Assembly: GCA_021779335.1 (NCBI GenBank)
Contig: JAJYAW010000014.1
Span: forward strand, 1-18,035
Reading direction: 5' to 3'
Origin: Myxococcales bacterium
Lineage (GTDB): Bacteria; Myxococcota; Myxococcia; Myxococcales; Anaeromyxobacteraceae
DNA length: 18,035 nt
The notes below the pieces were generated by a model. It was not told where the DNA came from and did not search any database. It saw only the letters and a list, made by a program, of their open reading frames with translations. The translations under genes and the position numbers were made by a program. Of the stretch, positions 1 through 7,096 are shown piece by piece. The number at the start of each line of letters is the position of its first letter. Position 1 is the stretch's first letter.

Positions 1-786
1 CTCGATGATCGCGCCGGGCGCCAGGGCCGGCGGCGCCGCGAGCCCGAAGCGGCCGAGCGGCACCCGCCCTGCCGCCACGTCCAGGTTGGCGGCCAGGTAG
101 CGCTCCGGGGCGCCGAGGTCGTTCCAGTAGCCGCAGGTCACCACCCCGCGCACCAGCCCGCGCGCCAGGAGCGGCGGGTAGACGTCGCGGTTCACGTCCT
201 GCTCGAAGGGGCTGGCCGGCAGGCGCGCCAGCAGCGCCGGCGAGAGGACGTGCACGCCGGGGAAGTGCCACGGGGTGAGCCCCTCCCCCCCGGGCCCGAA
301 GCGCCCGGCGATGCGCCGCACCCGGCCGCCCGGGTCGAGCTCCACCGCCGCGTAGCGCCCGCCGGCCGGCATGGCCAGGAGCGCCATGGTGGCCAGCGCG
401 CCGGAGGCGAGGTGGGCCGACAGCACGCCCGCCAGGTCGAGGTCGAAGAGGACGTCGCCGTTCACCACCACCACCGCGTCGGCGCCCTCGAGGAGCGGCC
501 GCGCCTGCCGCAGCGCCCCGCCCGTGCCGGCGATGACCGGCTCGCGGGAGACCTCGAGCGCCATCCCCAGCGCGGCGGCGGCGGCGCGCGCCTCGGCCGC
601 CATGACGTCCGGCAGGTGGTGCACGTTGACGACGGCGCGCCGCACCCCCGCGCCGCGGAGCAGCCCGAGCGAGTAGCGGACGAGCGGCACGCCGCAGACC
701 GGCACGGCCGGCTTGGGGCAGCGCCCGGTGAGGGGGCGAAGCCGGGTCCCGAGCCCGGCGCACAGGACCATCCCGGCGACCGTCAT
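1..786 (-). CDS. NDP-sugar pyrophosphorylase-type nucleotidyltransferase (3' end beyond window)
   Basis: The 262 visible residues form a nucleotidyltransferase of the sugar-1-phosphate family, which joins a sugar-1-phosphate to NTP to make an NDP-sugar. Seen directly: the nucleotide-binding signature GLGTRLRPLT at residues 11-20 followed by PKP (Lys25), a GTGGA turn near residue 87, and the metal-binding NGDV at 109-112. The last visible residues (PGAIIE) look like the start of a left-handed beta-helix, so the protein probably continues as a mannose-1-phosphate guanylyltransferase-like or MurU-like enzyme with a hexapeptide-repeat tail. ATG at 786 places the Rossmann signature at the usual distance from the N-terminus. 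No clear Shine-Dalgarno precedes it. It is divergent from the MFS gene at 807. Base and sugar specificity cannot be read from the sequence. Confidence 0.85.
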   Translation of the reverse strand, partial: MTVAGMVLCAGLGTRLRPLTGRCPKPAVPVCGVPLVRYSLGLLRGAGVRRAVVNVHHLPDVMAAEARAAAAALGMALEVSREPVIAGTGGALRQARPLLEGADAVVVVNGDVLFDLDLAGVLSAHLASGALATMALLAMPAGGRYAAVELDPGGRVRRIAGRFGPGGEGLTPWHFPGVHVLSPALLARLPASPFEQDVNRDVYPPLLARGLVRGVVTCGYWNDLGAPERYLAANLDVAAGRVPLGRFGLAAPPALAPGAIIE

Positions 787-806
787 GCTATGGGCCAGCG
801 TAACAG

Positions 807-1988
807 ATGAGCCCCGCCTGGCGGCTGCGCCTCCTCTACTTCCTGTACTACGGGGCCGTCGGCTCGCTGCTCCCCTACTTCGCCCCGTACCTGCGCGGCC
901 TGGGCTTCAGCGGCGCGCAGATCGGCACGGTGCAGATGCTGGGGCCGCTGGCGTCGCCGCTGGCGGCGCTCGGCTGGGGCGCCTTCGCCGACCGGCGCGG
1001 CGCGCCGGACCAGGCGCTCCGGCGGGCCACCGCCGTGGCCCTGGCGGCCGCCTGCCTGCTGCCCTTCGCCGAAGCGCCGCTGGCGGTGGGCGCGGTCGTC
1101 CTGGCGCAGGCCCTGGGCGACCGGGCCGTGGTGCCGCTGCTCGACTCCATCACGCTGGAGCACGTCCGGCGCGTCCGGGCCTCGAGCTACGCCCGCATCC
1201 GGGCGGCCGGCTCGCTCGGCTTCGCGGCGCTGGCGCTCCTGGTGGGCGCGCTCCTGGCCTGGCGCGGCGATCGACCCGGCGATCGGCTGCTGCCCGTCAC
1301 CGTCCTCGCGCTCATGGCCGGCCTCGCGCTCGGGGTGCGCGGGCTGCCCGCCACCGGCCCGCCGCCGGGGCCGCGCCCCGGCTGGCGCGAGGTCCGCGAC
1401 CTGCTGCGCAACCGCTCCCTGCTCGGCCTGCTCGCCGTCTCCTCGCTCCACTGGCTGGCCGCGGCGCCGTTCCACCTCTTCTTCGGCCTGCTGGTGCGGG
1501 AGCGCGGCCTGCCCTCGGGCGTCACCGGGCTCGGCATGGGCCTCGGCGTGGCGGCCGAGGTGGCCTTCCTCCTCTGGTTCCCGCGGCTGGAGCTGCGCTT
1601 CCGGCTGCGCACGCTGCTCGGGTTCGCCTTCGCCGGGTCGGCCCTGCGATGGGTCCTGCTGTCGAGGGCCGAGGGCGCGGCCGCCGTGATCTCGCTGCAG
1701 CTCCTGCACGGCCTGACGTTCGGCCTCTTCTGGGGGAGCGCGGTCGCGGCGCTCGGCCGCATCGTCCCGGCGCGCCTCAGATCCACGGGGCAGGCGCTCT
1801 TCTCGGCGGTGGTGTTCGGTGGAGGGAACGCGATCGGGTACCAGCTGGCCGGGCTGGCCTTCGATCATTACGGCTCCGCGGCTCCCCTTTTCTGGTGGGC
1901 GGGGCTCATCGAGGTCGTGCCCCTGACGGGGGTCCTCATCGCTCGTCGGCGGCAACGGATCGGGGTCTCGTCCAGTCGAGTCAATTGA
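807..1988 (+). CDS. MFS permease, MFS_1-like/HcaT-type
   Basis: This is a 393-residue inner-membrane protein with about 12 hydrophobic segments. The start (LRLLYFLYYGAVGSLLPYFA) resembles the MFS_1-like (3-phenylpropionate permease HcaT/LacY-like) branch of the major facilitator superfamily, in which the first helix carries YFLYY and a modified motif A follows helix 2 (WGAFADRRG, about residue 52). The C-terminal half carries a second degenerate copy (IVPARLRSTGQALFS). The substrate is not predictable; members export or import sugars, aromatic acids or nucleosides. The start at 807 is the first ATG before the first helix and has no obvious Shine-Dalgarno. The stop codon at 1986-1988 lies inside an inverted repeat. 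Third-position GC drops noticeably over the last 100 codons. Confidence 0.85.
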   Translation: MSPAWRLRLLYFLYYGAVGSLLPYFAPYLRGLGFSGAQIGTVQMLGPLASPLAALGWGAFADRRGAPDQALRRATAVALAAACLLPFAEAPLAVGAVVLAQALGDRAVVPLLDSITLEHVRRVRASSYARIRAAGSLGFAALALLVGALLAWRGDRPGDRLLPVTVLALMAGLALGVRGLPATGPPPGPRPGWREVRDLLRNRSLLGLLAVSSLHWLAAAPFHLFFGLLVRERGLPSGVTGLGMGLGVAAEVAFLLWFPRLELRFRLRTLLGFAFAGSALRWVLLSRAEGAAAVISLQLLHGLTFGLFWGSAVAALGRIVPARLRSTGQALFSAVVFGGGNAIGYQLAGLAFDHYGSAAPLFWWAGLIEVVPLTGVLIARRRQRIGVSSSRVN

Positions 1989-2018
1989 CCTGATTCTTCT
2001 GATGTTCAGGTCACTTGA
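1981..2018. repeat. Inverted repeat overlapping the MFS stop codon
   Basis: Arms 1981-1993 and 2006-2018 are complementary at 12 of 13 positions (core TGACCTGA / TCAGGTCA) around a 12-nt spacer. The left arm also overlaps a 10-bp perfect palindrome, GTCAATTGAC (1980-1989). No T-run follows the right arm, so it is not a textbook intrinsic terminator. It could end the MFS transcript or serve as an operator for the downstream MHS transporter gene. Confidence 0.5.
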
Positions 2019-2206
2019 GCGTCGAGGCCAGGCCGAGCGGCCGGACAGATCTTGACCGGACCGGACCGCATGGTTTGCACTCCGCTCGCGCATCTTGCGC
2101 GCGGACCTTGCGCGTAAGGCTTGTGTGGGCTGTGTACACCGTGGTAGGAATTTTTCACCGGATCACCCGCGGCCCCCCCCGAAATATCTCCCCCGGAGGA
2201 ACAAGC
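2019..2206 (+). promoter_or_regulatory. Leader of the MHS transporter gene, with a weak promoter candidate
   Basis: This 188-bp non-coding stretch is less GC-rich than its surroundings. A weak sigma70-like pair is TTGCGC (2108-2113), 17 bp, TGTGTA (2131-2136). The -10 overlaps an 8-bp palindrome, GTGTACAC (2132-2139). CTTGCGCG occurs twice, 13 bp apart (2094 and 2107). An 8-C run lies at 2173-2180 and a good ribosome-binding site, GGAGGA, at 2195-2200. The promoter call is tentative. Confidence 0.3.
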
Positions 2207-3889
2207 ATGGCTGAGTCGAACGTGGCGCAGATCCCTGGCAAGGGCGCTGGGATCACCAAAGAGGAGCGGTTGGTCATCTTCGCGTCGTCCCTCGGAACCG
2301 TCTTCGAGTGGTACGACTTCTACCTCTACGGCTCGCTGGCGGCGATCATCTCCGCCAACTTCTTCAAGGCGGTGAACGAGACCACCTCGTTCATCTTCGC
2401 CCTGCTCGCCTTCGCGGCCGGCTTCTTCGTCCGCCCGTTCGGCGCCATCGTCTTCGGCCGGCTCGGCGACCTCATCGGCCGCAAGTACACCTTCCTCGTC
2501 ACCATCCTCCTCATGGGCGGCGCCACCTTCATCGTGGGCATCCTCCCCACCTTCGACACCTGGGGCGTGGCCGCCCCCATCATCCTCATCACCATGCGCA
2601 TCCTGCAGGGGCTCGCGCTCGGCGGCGAGTACGGCGGCGCGGCCACCTACGTGGCCGAGCACGCCCCCAACGGCAAGCGCGGCTACTTCACCTCCTTCAT
2701 CCAGACCACCGCCACCCTGGGGCTCTTCCTCTCGCTCATCGTCATCATGGTCACCCGCATCGTGTGGGAGTCGACCTGGGGCAAGGGCGCCTTCGAGTAC
2801 AACGGCTGGCGCGTCCCCTTCATCCTCTCCGCCCTGCTGGTCGGCATCTCGGTCTGGATCCGGCTGCAGCTCAACGAGTCGCCGGTCTTCAAGAAGATGA
2901 AGGAGGAGGGCAAGGTCTCTCGCGCGCCGCTGACGGAGTCGTTCCTCCGCTGGGGCAACCTCAAGATCGTGCTCCTCGTCCTCTTCGGCGGCGTGGCCGG
3001 CCAGGGCGTGGTCTGGTACACGGGCATGTTCTACGAGCTCTTCTTCCTGCTCCAGACGCTCAAGCTCGAGCCCCAGCAGGCCAACCTGATCGTGGCCTTC
3101 TCGCTCATCATCGGCACCCCCTTCTTCATCGTCTTCGGCGCGCTCTCCGACAAGTTCGGCCGCAAGTGGATCATCATGGCCGGCTGCCTCATCGCGGCCG
3201 TGACCTACCCGATGATCTTCCGGGGCCTGACCCACTTCGCCAACCCCGGCCTGGAGGAGGCCACCGTCCGGGACCCGGTGGTGGTGATCGCCGACCCGTC
3301 CGACTGCGCCTTCCAGTTCGACCCCATCGGCAAGAAGACCTTCAAGTCCTCCTGTGACCAGGTGAAGAGCTACCTGGCCAAGAGCGCCATCCCCTACACC
3401 AACCAGGACGCCCCCGCGGGCACCCTGGCCTCGGTGAAGGTGGGCCCGACCGTGGTGCAGAGCTTCGACGGCAACGCGGCCGGCGCGGAGTTCGGGGCCC
3501 TGAGCGCCAAGCTCGCCAAGGAGCTCAAGGCGGCCACCTCGATGTACCCGGCCAAGGCCGACATGAAGCGGGTCAACACGCCCATGGTCATGCTGCTGCT
3601 CGTGATCCTGGTGATCTACGTCACCATGGTCTACGCGCCCATCGGCGCCTGGCTCGTCGAGCTCTTCCCGGCCCGCATCCGCTACACCTCGATGTCGCTG
3701 CCGTACCACATCGGCAACGGCTGGTTCGGCGGCTTCCTGCCGACCATCGCCTTCGCCCTGGTGGCCGCCACCGGCGACATCTACTACGGCCTGTACTACC
3801 CGATGGCCATCGCGGCCATGACGTTCGTGGTCGGGTCGCTCTTCATGAGGGACACGGACACCCAGGGCTCCATCCACCACCTGGACTAG
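2207..3889 (+). CDS. MHS-family MFS carboxylate/osmolyte:H+ symporter with enlarged periplasmic loop
   Basis: A 560-residue MFS transporter of the metabolite:H+ symporter family (relatives of ProP, KgtP, ShiA). Seen: FEWYDFYLYG in helix 1 (residues 33-42), motif A FGRLGDLIGRK (83-93), the MHS hallmark LALGGEYGGAATYVAEH (136-152), and a second motif A GALSDKFGRK (311-320). Typical MHS proteins have about 430-500 residues. The excess is a hydrophilic stretch of about 115 residues (roughly 342-456) between helices 9 and 10, periplasmic in the usual N-in topology, carrying two cysteines (367, 383). ATG 2207 is preceded by GGAGGA at 6-nt spacing. The frame stays open upstream to 2015, but that part lacks family features. 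Substrate is probably a small carboxylate, by analogy and because ActP lies nearby. Confidence 0.88.
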   Translation: MAESNVAQIPGKGAGITKEERLVIFASSLGTVFEWYDFYLYGSLAAIISANFFKAVNETTSFIFALLAFAAGFFVRPFGAIVFGRLGDLIGRKYTFLVTILLMGGATFIVGILPTFDTWGVAAPIILITMRILQGLALGGEYGGAATYVAEHAPNGKRGYFTSFIQTTATLGLFLSLIVIMVTRIVWESTWGKGAFEYNGWRVPFILSALLVGISVWIRLQLNESPVFKKMKEEGKVSRAPLTESFLRWGNLKIVLLVLFGGVAGQGVVWYTGMFYELFFLLQTLKLEPQQANLIVAFSLIIGTPFFIVFGALSDKFGRKWIIMAGCLIAAVTYPMIFRGLTHFANPGLEEATVRDPVVVIADPSDCAFQFDPIGKKTFKSSCDQVKSYLAKSAIPYTNQDAPAGTLASVKVGPTVVQSFDGNAAGAEFGALSAKLAKELKAATSMYPAKADMKRVNTPMVMLLLVILVIYVTMVYAPIGAWLVELFPARIRYTSMSLPYHIGNGWFGGFLPTIAFALVAATGDIYYGLYYPMAIAAMTFVVGSLFMRDTDTQGSIHHLD

Positions 3890-3914
3890 CCCGCGGCCCC
3901 GGCTCGACGATTCC

Positions 3915-3944
3915 CGGCCTCCGGCGCCTCGGCGCCGGGGGCCG
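3915..3944 (+). terminator. Intrinsic terminator after the MHS transporter
   Basis: A 14-bp GC stem with one G-U wobble (3915-3928 pairing with 3931-3944) and a very short loop is followed by GTTTCAT. It lies 25 bp after the stop codon and separates the transporter from the small membrane protein gene. Confidence 0.7.
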
Positions 3945-3954
3945 TTTCATCTCG

Positions 3955-3963
3955 TGATACATT
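3955..3963 (+). promoter_or_regulatory. Extended -10 promoter candidate for the small membrane protein gene
   Basis: TG (3955-3956), one base, then TACATT (3958-3963), which matches TATAAT at 4 of 6 positions and is extended by TG. It sits just after the upstream terminator and 64 bp before the ATG. No convincing -35 is visible, which is tolerable for an extended -10 promoter. Confidence 0.3.
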
Positions 3964-4027
3964 CCCGCCCCCCCCAACACGCGACCGCCGCCAGCCTCGG
4001 AGCCGGCCGCCCCCACAGGAGCTCGAA

Positions 4028-4228
4028 ATGAAGAAGTCCCTCGCCGTCCGCAGCGCCGTGGCCGCCCTGCTCGCCTCCCACGCCGTCCTCGCCGTCGCCG
4101 AGGAGGCCTCGGTGGAGGGCCAGGGCGACCTCGGCGGCCTGAGCGGGCTGCTCTACCTGATCGGCGGCATCGTCGTCATGGGCGTCGTCATCTGGCTCAT
4201 GACCAAGTTCCTCGGCCGCAGCAAGTAG
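4028..4228 (+). CDS. Small membrane protein with signal-like N-terminus and one C-terminal TM helix
   Basis: A 66-residue protein, start supported by AGGAG at 4017-4021, 6 nt before the ATG. Residues 1-24 look like a signal peptide (MKK, then an Ala/Leu/Val-rich core ending near AVA). A short acidic linker follows (EEASVEGQGDLGG, 25-37), then a strongly hydrophobic helix (about 41-60) and a basic tail, KFLGRSK. If the signal is cleaved, the mature protein is a single-pass peptide of about 42 residues with a cytoplasmic basic end. I do not recognise a family. It has its own putative promoter, follows a terminator and converges on the kinase gene, so it is probably monocistronic. A small accessory subunit of a membrane complex is possible but unsupported. 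Confidence 0.7.
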   Translation: MKKSLAVRSAVAALLASHAVLAVAEEASVEGQGDLGGLSGLLYLIGGIVVMGVVIWLMTKFLGRSK

Positions 4229-4247
4229 CACCGGCAGACGGCTCGAT

Positions 4248-4275
4248 GGGCGCGGGGCGCCGCCTCCCCGCGCCC
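4248..4275. terminator. Bidirectional terminator between convergent genes
   Basis: A perfect 10-bp stem, GGGCGCGGGG (4248-4257) pairing with 4266-4275, has an 8-nt loop. It lies between the stop of the small membrane protein gene (4228) and the stop of the kinase gene (4280), so it can serve both strands. It lacks a clear U-tract on either side. Confidence 0.55.
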
Positions 4276-4279
4276 CGCC

Positions 4280-5698
4280 TCACCCCGGCGTGAAGCGCGG
4301 CCGCACCACCGTCACCGAGCAGGTCGCCTCGGCCGCCACCCGGGTCGAGACGAAGGTCCCCTTGAGCGGGACGTCGGCCGGCGGCGCCCCGATGACCACG
4401 TGCTCCACCTGGTTGCTCCGCGCGTACTCCAGCAGCGCCGCGGCCGGATCGCTCGACTCGATGACGTGGTAGCTGATCCGCTCCGGGGGCAGCCCGAGCG
4501 GCTCGGCCCAGTTGCGGAGCAGCACCAGGTGCTTGATGCGCTGGCTGGTCCCGGCCTCCTCCGCCGAGCCGCCGGCCAGCTCGGAGGCCGGGCGGATGAC
4601 GGTGACGCAGGTGAGCCGGCGGTCGGCGCCCACCGCCATGAGCCGCCCCACCACCTCGCGCAGGGCCTGGAAGCGCGCCTCGCTCCGGTGCTGGGTGGCC
4701 ACCGCCGCCAGCACGATGGAGGCGGTGGCCAGCTGCAGGCTGGGGCGATCCAGCGGCGAGGGCTCGTAGCCGGCCGCCATGATCCAGCGCTTCAGGAGGG
4801 TCCCCGGCCCGGGGCGGCGCAGCCGCCGGCCGCGCTCGGTGACGGTCACCTGCTCCGGCTGGGAGAGATCGCTCGCCACCTGGGCCGCCGAGGCGTAGCG
4901 GCCGGCCGCCTGCGGCTCCAGGCAGCGCAGGATCACCTCCTGCAGCCACTCCGGGAGCTCCGGCCGGACGCGGCGCGGGGAGCGGGGGATGTGCCAGAGC
5001 CGCCGGCGCAGGCCGCGCCGCGAGGTGGGGGCGCCGTGCGGGTACTCCCCGGTGGCGAGCTGGTAGAGGATGACCCCCAGGGCGAAGAGGTCGCTGCGGG
5101 GATCCCAGCGCACGCCCAGCACCTGCTCCGGCGAGATGTAGGGCCCGGAGCCCATGGGGTGGTGGAACTCCTCGGCCAGCAGGTCCGGGAAGTGGGCGTG
5201 GCGGGCCAGGCCGAAGTCGACCAGCACGGCCGAGCCGTCGGCCCGCAGCAGGATGTTGGCCGGCTTCACGTCGAGATGGACGACCTCCTGGGCGTGGACC
5301 GCGTGGAGGGCGGTGGCGATGGAGGCGCCCAGCGCGGCCACCTCGGTGGCCGGGAGCGGCGCCCGGTCCACCCACTCCTTGAGCGACGGCCCCTCGATCC
5401 GCTCCATGACGAGGTAGGGCTGCCGGGCCAGGTCGCCGGCCGCCACGAAGCGCGGCACGTGCGGCCCGGTCAGGACCGAGTGGACCGTCACCTCGACCTC
5501 GTAGGTGACCACGCTCTCCGACGGCTCGCCGGGGCCGAGGCGCGGCACCTTGATGACGAGCGGGAAGTCGAGGTCCGGGCGGTCGGGCGGCGGGGAGCAG
5601 CGGTGGAGGACGCCCATGCCCCCGGCGTGGAGCCGCTCGCCCACGCCGAAGCCGTCGATGACGTCGCCCTCCTGGAGGCCGGTGCTCACGGCGCTCAC
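4280..5698 (-). CDS. Ser/Thr protein kinase fused to a C-terminal universal stress protein domain
   Basis: A 472-residue cytosolic fusion. Kinase domain, about 15-280: Gly-rich loop HAGGMG (24-29), ATP lysine K50 in LVIK, catalytic loop HLDVKPAN (141-148; D143, K145, N148), DFG (161-163), SPE (189-191) and structural D203. The HRD arginine is Leu142, so this is a non-RD kinase, expected not to depend on activation-loop phosphorylation; all other core residues are present. Residues about 320-468 resemble UspA, an adenine-nucleotide-binding stress fold, with the final VVIGAPP...TCSVTVVRP strand pattern; the G-2x-G-9x-G ATP motif is degenerate. No transmembrane segment. GTG 5698 overlaps the upstream stop by 4 bp (GTGA), indicating translational coupling; GTG 5689, preceded by GGGGGAG, is an alternative. 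Last gene of a four-gene operon. Substrates unknown. Confidence 0.88.
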   Translation of the reverse strand: MSAVSTGLQEGDVIDGFGVGERLHAGGMGVLHRCSPPPDRPDLDFPLVIKVPRLGPGEPSESVVTYEVEVTVHSVLTGPHVPRFVAAGDLARQPYLVMERIEGPSLKEWVDRAPLPATEVAALGASIATALHAVHAQEVVHLDVKPANILLRADGSAVLVDFGLARHAHFPDLLAEEFHHPMGSGPYISPEQVLGVRWDPRSDLFALGVILYQLATGEYPHGAPTSRRGLRRRLWHIPRSPRRVRPELPEWLQEVILRCLEPQAAGRYASAAQVASDLSQPEQVTVTERGRRLRRPGPGTLLKRWIMAAGYEPSPLDRPSLQLATASIVLAAVATQHRSEARFQALREVVGRLMAVGADRRLTCVTVIRPASELAGGSAEEAGTSQRIKHLVLLRNWAEPLGLPPERISYHVIESSDPAAALLEYARSNQVEHVVIGAPPADVPLKGTFVSTRVAAEATCSVTVVRPRFTPG

Positions 5699-6438
5699 TC
5701 CCCCCGCTCCAGGCGGCGCGCCAGCAGCTCGGGCAGGCCGGCGGCGCGGATCTTGGCGGCCGCCCGGGCCCACTGGTAGGGCACGCGGAAGAAGGTCAGG
5801 GCGCGCCGGTCGGTGTCGAAGAGGGCGTAGGCCGCGGCGGTGTTGCCGTCGCGCGGCTGGCCGGCCGAGCCGACGATGGCCAGCCAGCGCCGGTGCGCCG
5901 GGACCGGGATGGCCACGCCGGGCTCGGGGCGGTGCTGCAGCGGCCGGCCGCCGGCCCCCTGGTAGTAGAGCATCGGCTCGTGGACGTGGCCGGAGAAGAC
6001 CCAGGTCCCGGGCGCCGCGGCCAGGCTCTGCCCGGCCCGCCGCGGGTCGGAGACGTAGGTCCAGTCGGCGGGGCGGTCGGCGCTGGCGTGCACCAGGAAG
6101 ATCTCGTCGCGCCGCGCCGTGAGCGGCAGCCCGGCCAGGAAGGCGCGGTGCGCCTCGCCGAGCTGGGCGCGGGTCCACTCCACCGCCGCCTCGGCCGCCC
6201 GGTTCATGGTGTCGGAGCCGGCGTCGAGGATGGCGGCGTCGTGGTTGCCGCGCACCGCCAGGGCCCCTCCCGCCACCTCCCGCTCCACCAGCTCCAGCAC
6301 CGCCACCGGATCCGCGCCGTAGCCCACCAGGTCGCCCACGAAGGCGTGCGCCTCCGCCCCCTGGTCGCGGGCGTGCTCCAGGCAGGCGGTCAGCCCCTCC
6401 AGGTTGCCGTGGATGTCGGCGAGCAGGGCGAGCTTCAT
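5695..6438 (-). CDS. Metallophosphoesterase, calcineurin-like (YfcE/diadenosine-polyphosphatase type)
   Basis: A 247-residue dinuclear-metal phosphoesterase with the full set of motifs: DIHGN (8-12), GDLVGYG (35-41), RGNHD (63-67), LVHAS (115-119) and SGHVHEP (149-155). These supply the Asp, His and Asn metal ligands. The DIHGN start and the short form match the Metallophos_2 subgroup found in small cytosolic phosphodiesterases and Ap4A-hydrolase-like proteins. It may act on a nucleotide, a phosphoprotein or cyclic nucleotides; the sequence does not say which. ATG 6438 is the only start ahead of motif I. No Shine-Dalgarno is visible in the 15-bp gap after the exonuclease stop, so coupling is likely. 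Its stop overlaps the kinase start, so kinase and phosphatase-like enzyme are probably co-translated. Confidence 0.87.
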   Translation of the reverse strand: MKLALLADIHGNLEGLTACLEHARDQGAEAHAFVGDLVGYGADPVAVLELVEREVAGGALAVRGNHDAAILDAGSDTMNRAAEAAVEWTRAQLGEAHRAFLAGLPLTARRDEIFLVHASADRPADWTYVSDPRRAGQSLAAAPGTWVFSGHVHEPMLYYQGAGGRPLQHRPEPGVAIPVPAHRRWLAIVGSAGQPRDGNTAAAYALFDTDRRALTFFRVPYQWARAAAKIRAAGLPELLARRLERGE

Positions 6439-6453
6439 GGCGGGGCGGGCCGG

Positions 6454-7056
6454 CTAGAGGTCCCTCAGGGTCCGGGCGCCGAGGAGCTTGCGCAGCACCA
6501 GGAAGAGCTCGGCGGTGGCGATGGCGTCGGTGAGCGCGTCGTGCGCCTGGTAGTCGGGCAGGCCGAGCCGGCGGCGGGTCTCGGTCAGGTTGGTGGAGGG
6601 CACGTCGGCCGGCGCGTCGGCCGGGCGCACGAAGCGGGTCTTCCGGTCCAGCTTGAGGATCAGCTCGACGGTGTCCACCACCGGCGGCCGGGGCCACCTC
6701 CGGCCGAGCCGCTGGTAGGCCCGCTTGAGGAACTGCACGTCGATGGCCTGGTAGTGGACGAGCAGCGCCCCCTCGCGGACGCGCCGGTCGACCTCGAGGA
6801 GCACGTCGCCCAGCGGCGGCGCGGCGCTCACCTCGCCCCGCAGGAGCTGGTGGGCCCGCACCGACTCCGGCCGGATCTCGCGCCCCTCCTCGGGCCGGAC
6901 CAGGGTCCGGTAGGCCTCGCCGAGCTTGATGATGCCGGCGCGGACGGGGAGCATCCCCACGGCGATGATGGGGTCGCGGCGGGCGTCCAGCCCGCCGGTC
7001 TCGATGTCGAGCGCCCAGTAGGTGACCGAGTCCCAGGCCGGCGAGTGGAAGAGCAC
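6454..7056 (-). CDS. DnaQ-like DEDDh 3'-5' exonuclease
   Basis: A 200-residue protein with the three exonuclease motifs of the DnaQ/RNase T superfamily: DIETGG (D17, E19), HYQAIDVQFL (D106), and HDALTDA, giving the H172-x4-D177 pair of the DEDDh class. No other domain is present, so it is a stand-alone exonuclease, not a polymerase III alpha fusion. Residues 1-16 lead directly into the first beta strand. The start is GTG 7056; TAGACT on the minus strand (7068-7063) ends 6 nt before it, which would allow a leaderless message. It lies 40 bp downstream of the cNMP/CBS/DUF294 gene. I recall similar exonucleases beside DUF294 genes and SSS-family permeases in other proteobacteria. Its role there is not established. 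Confidence 0.88.
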   Translation of the reverse strand: MLFHSPAWDSVTYWALDIETGGLDARRDPIIAVGMLPVRAGIIKLGEAYRTLVRPEEGREIRPESVRAHQLLRGEVSAAPPLGDVLLEVDRRVREGALLVHYQAIDVQFLKRAYQRLGRRWPRPPVVDTVELILKLDRKTRFVRPADAPADVPSTNLTETRRRLGLPDYQAHDALTDAIATAELFLVLRKLLGARTLRDL

Positions 7057-7096
7057 GGCGCCAGTCTACCCCGGCCCCCGGGCCGGCGAGGGGCCA

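Noticed and set aside
2173..2180. Poly-C/G runs of 8 (2173-2180, 3968-3975, 7892-7899) as phase-variation switches
   Set aside because: At this GC content several such runs are expected by chance in 18 kb, and only one lies in a coding region.
2015..2206. 64-residue N-terminal extension of the MHS transporter
   Set aside because: The segment is Arg-rich without family similarity, and GGAGGA before ATG 2207 marks the start.
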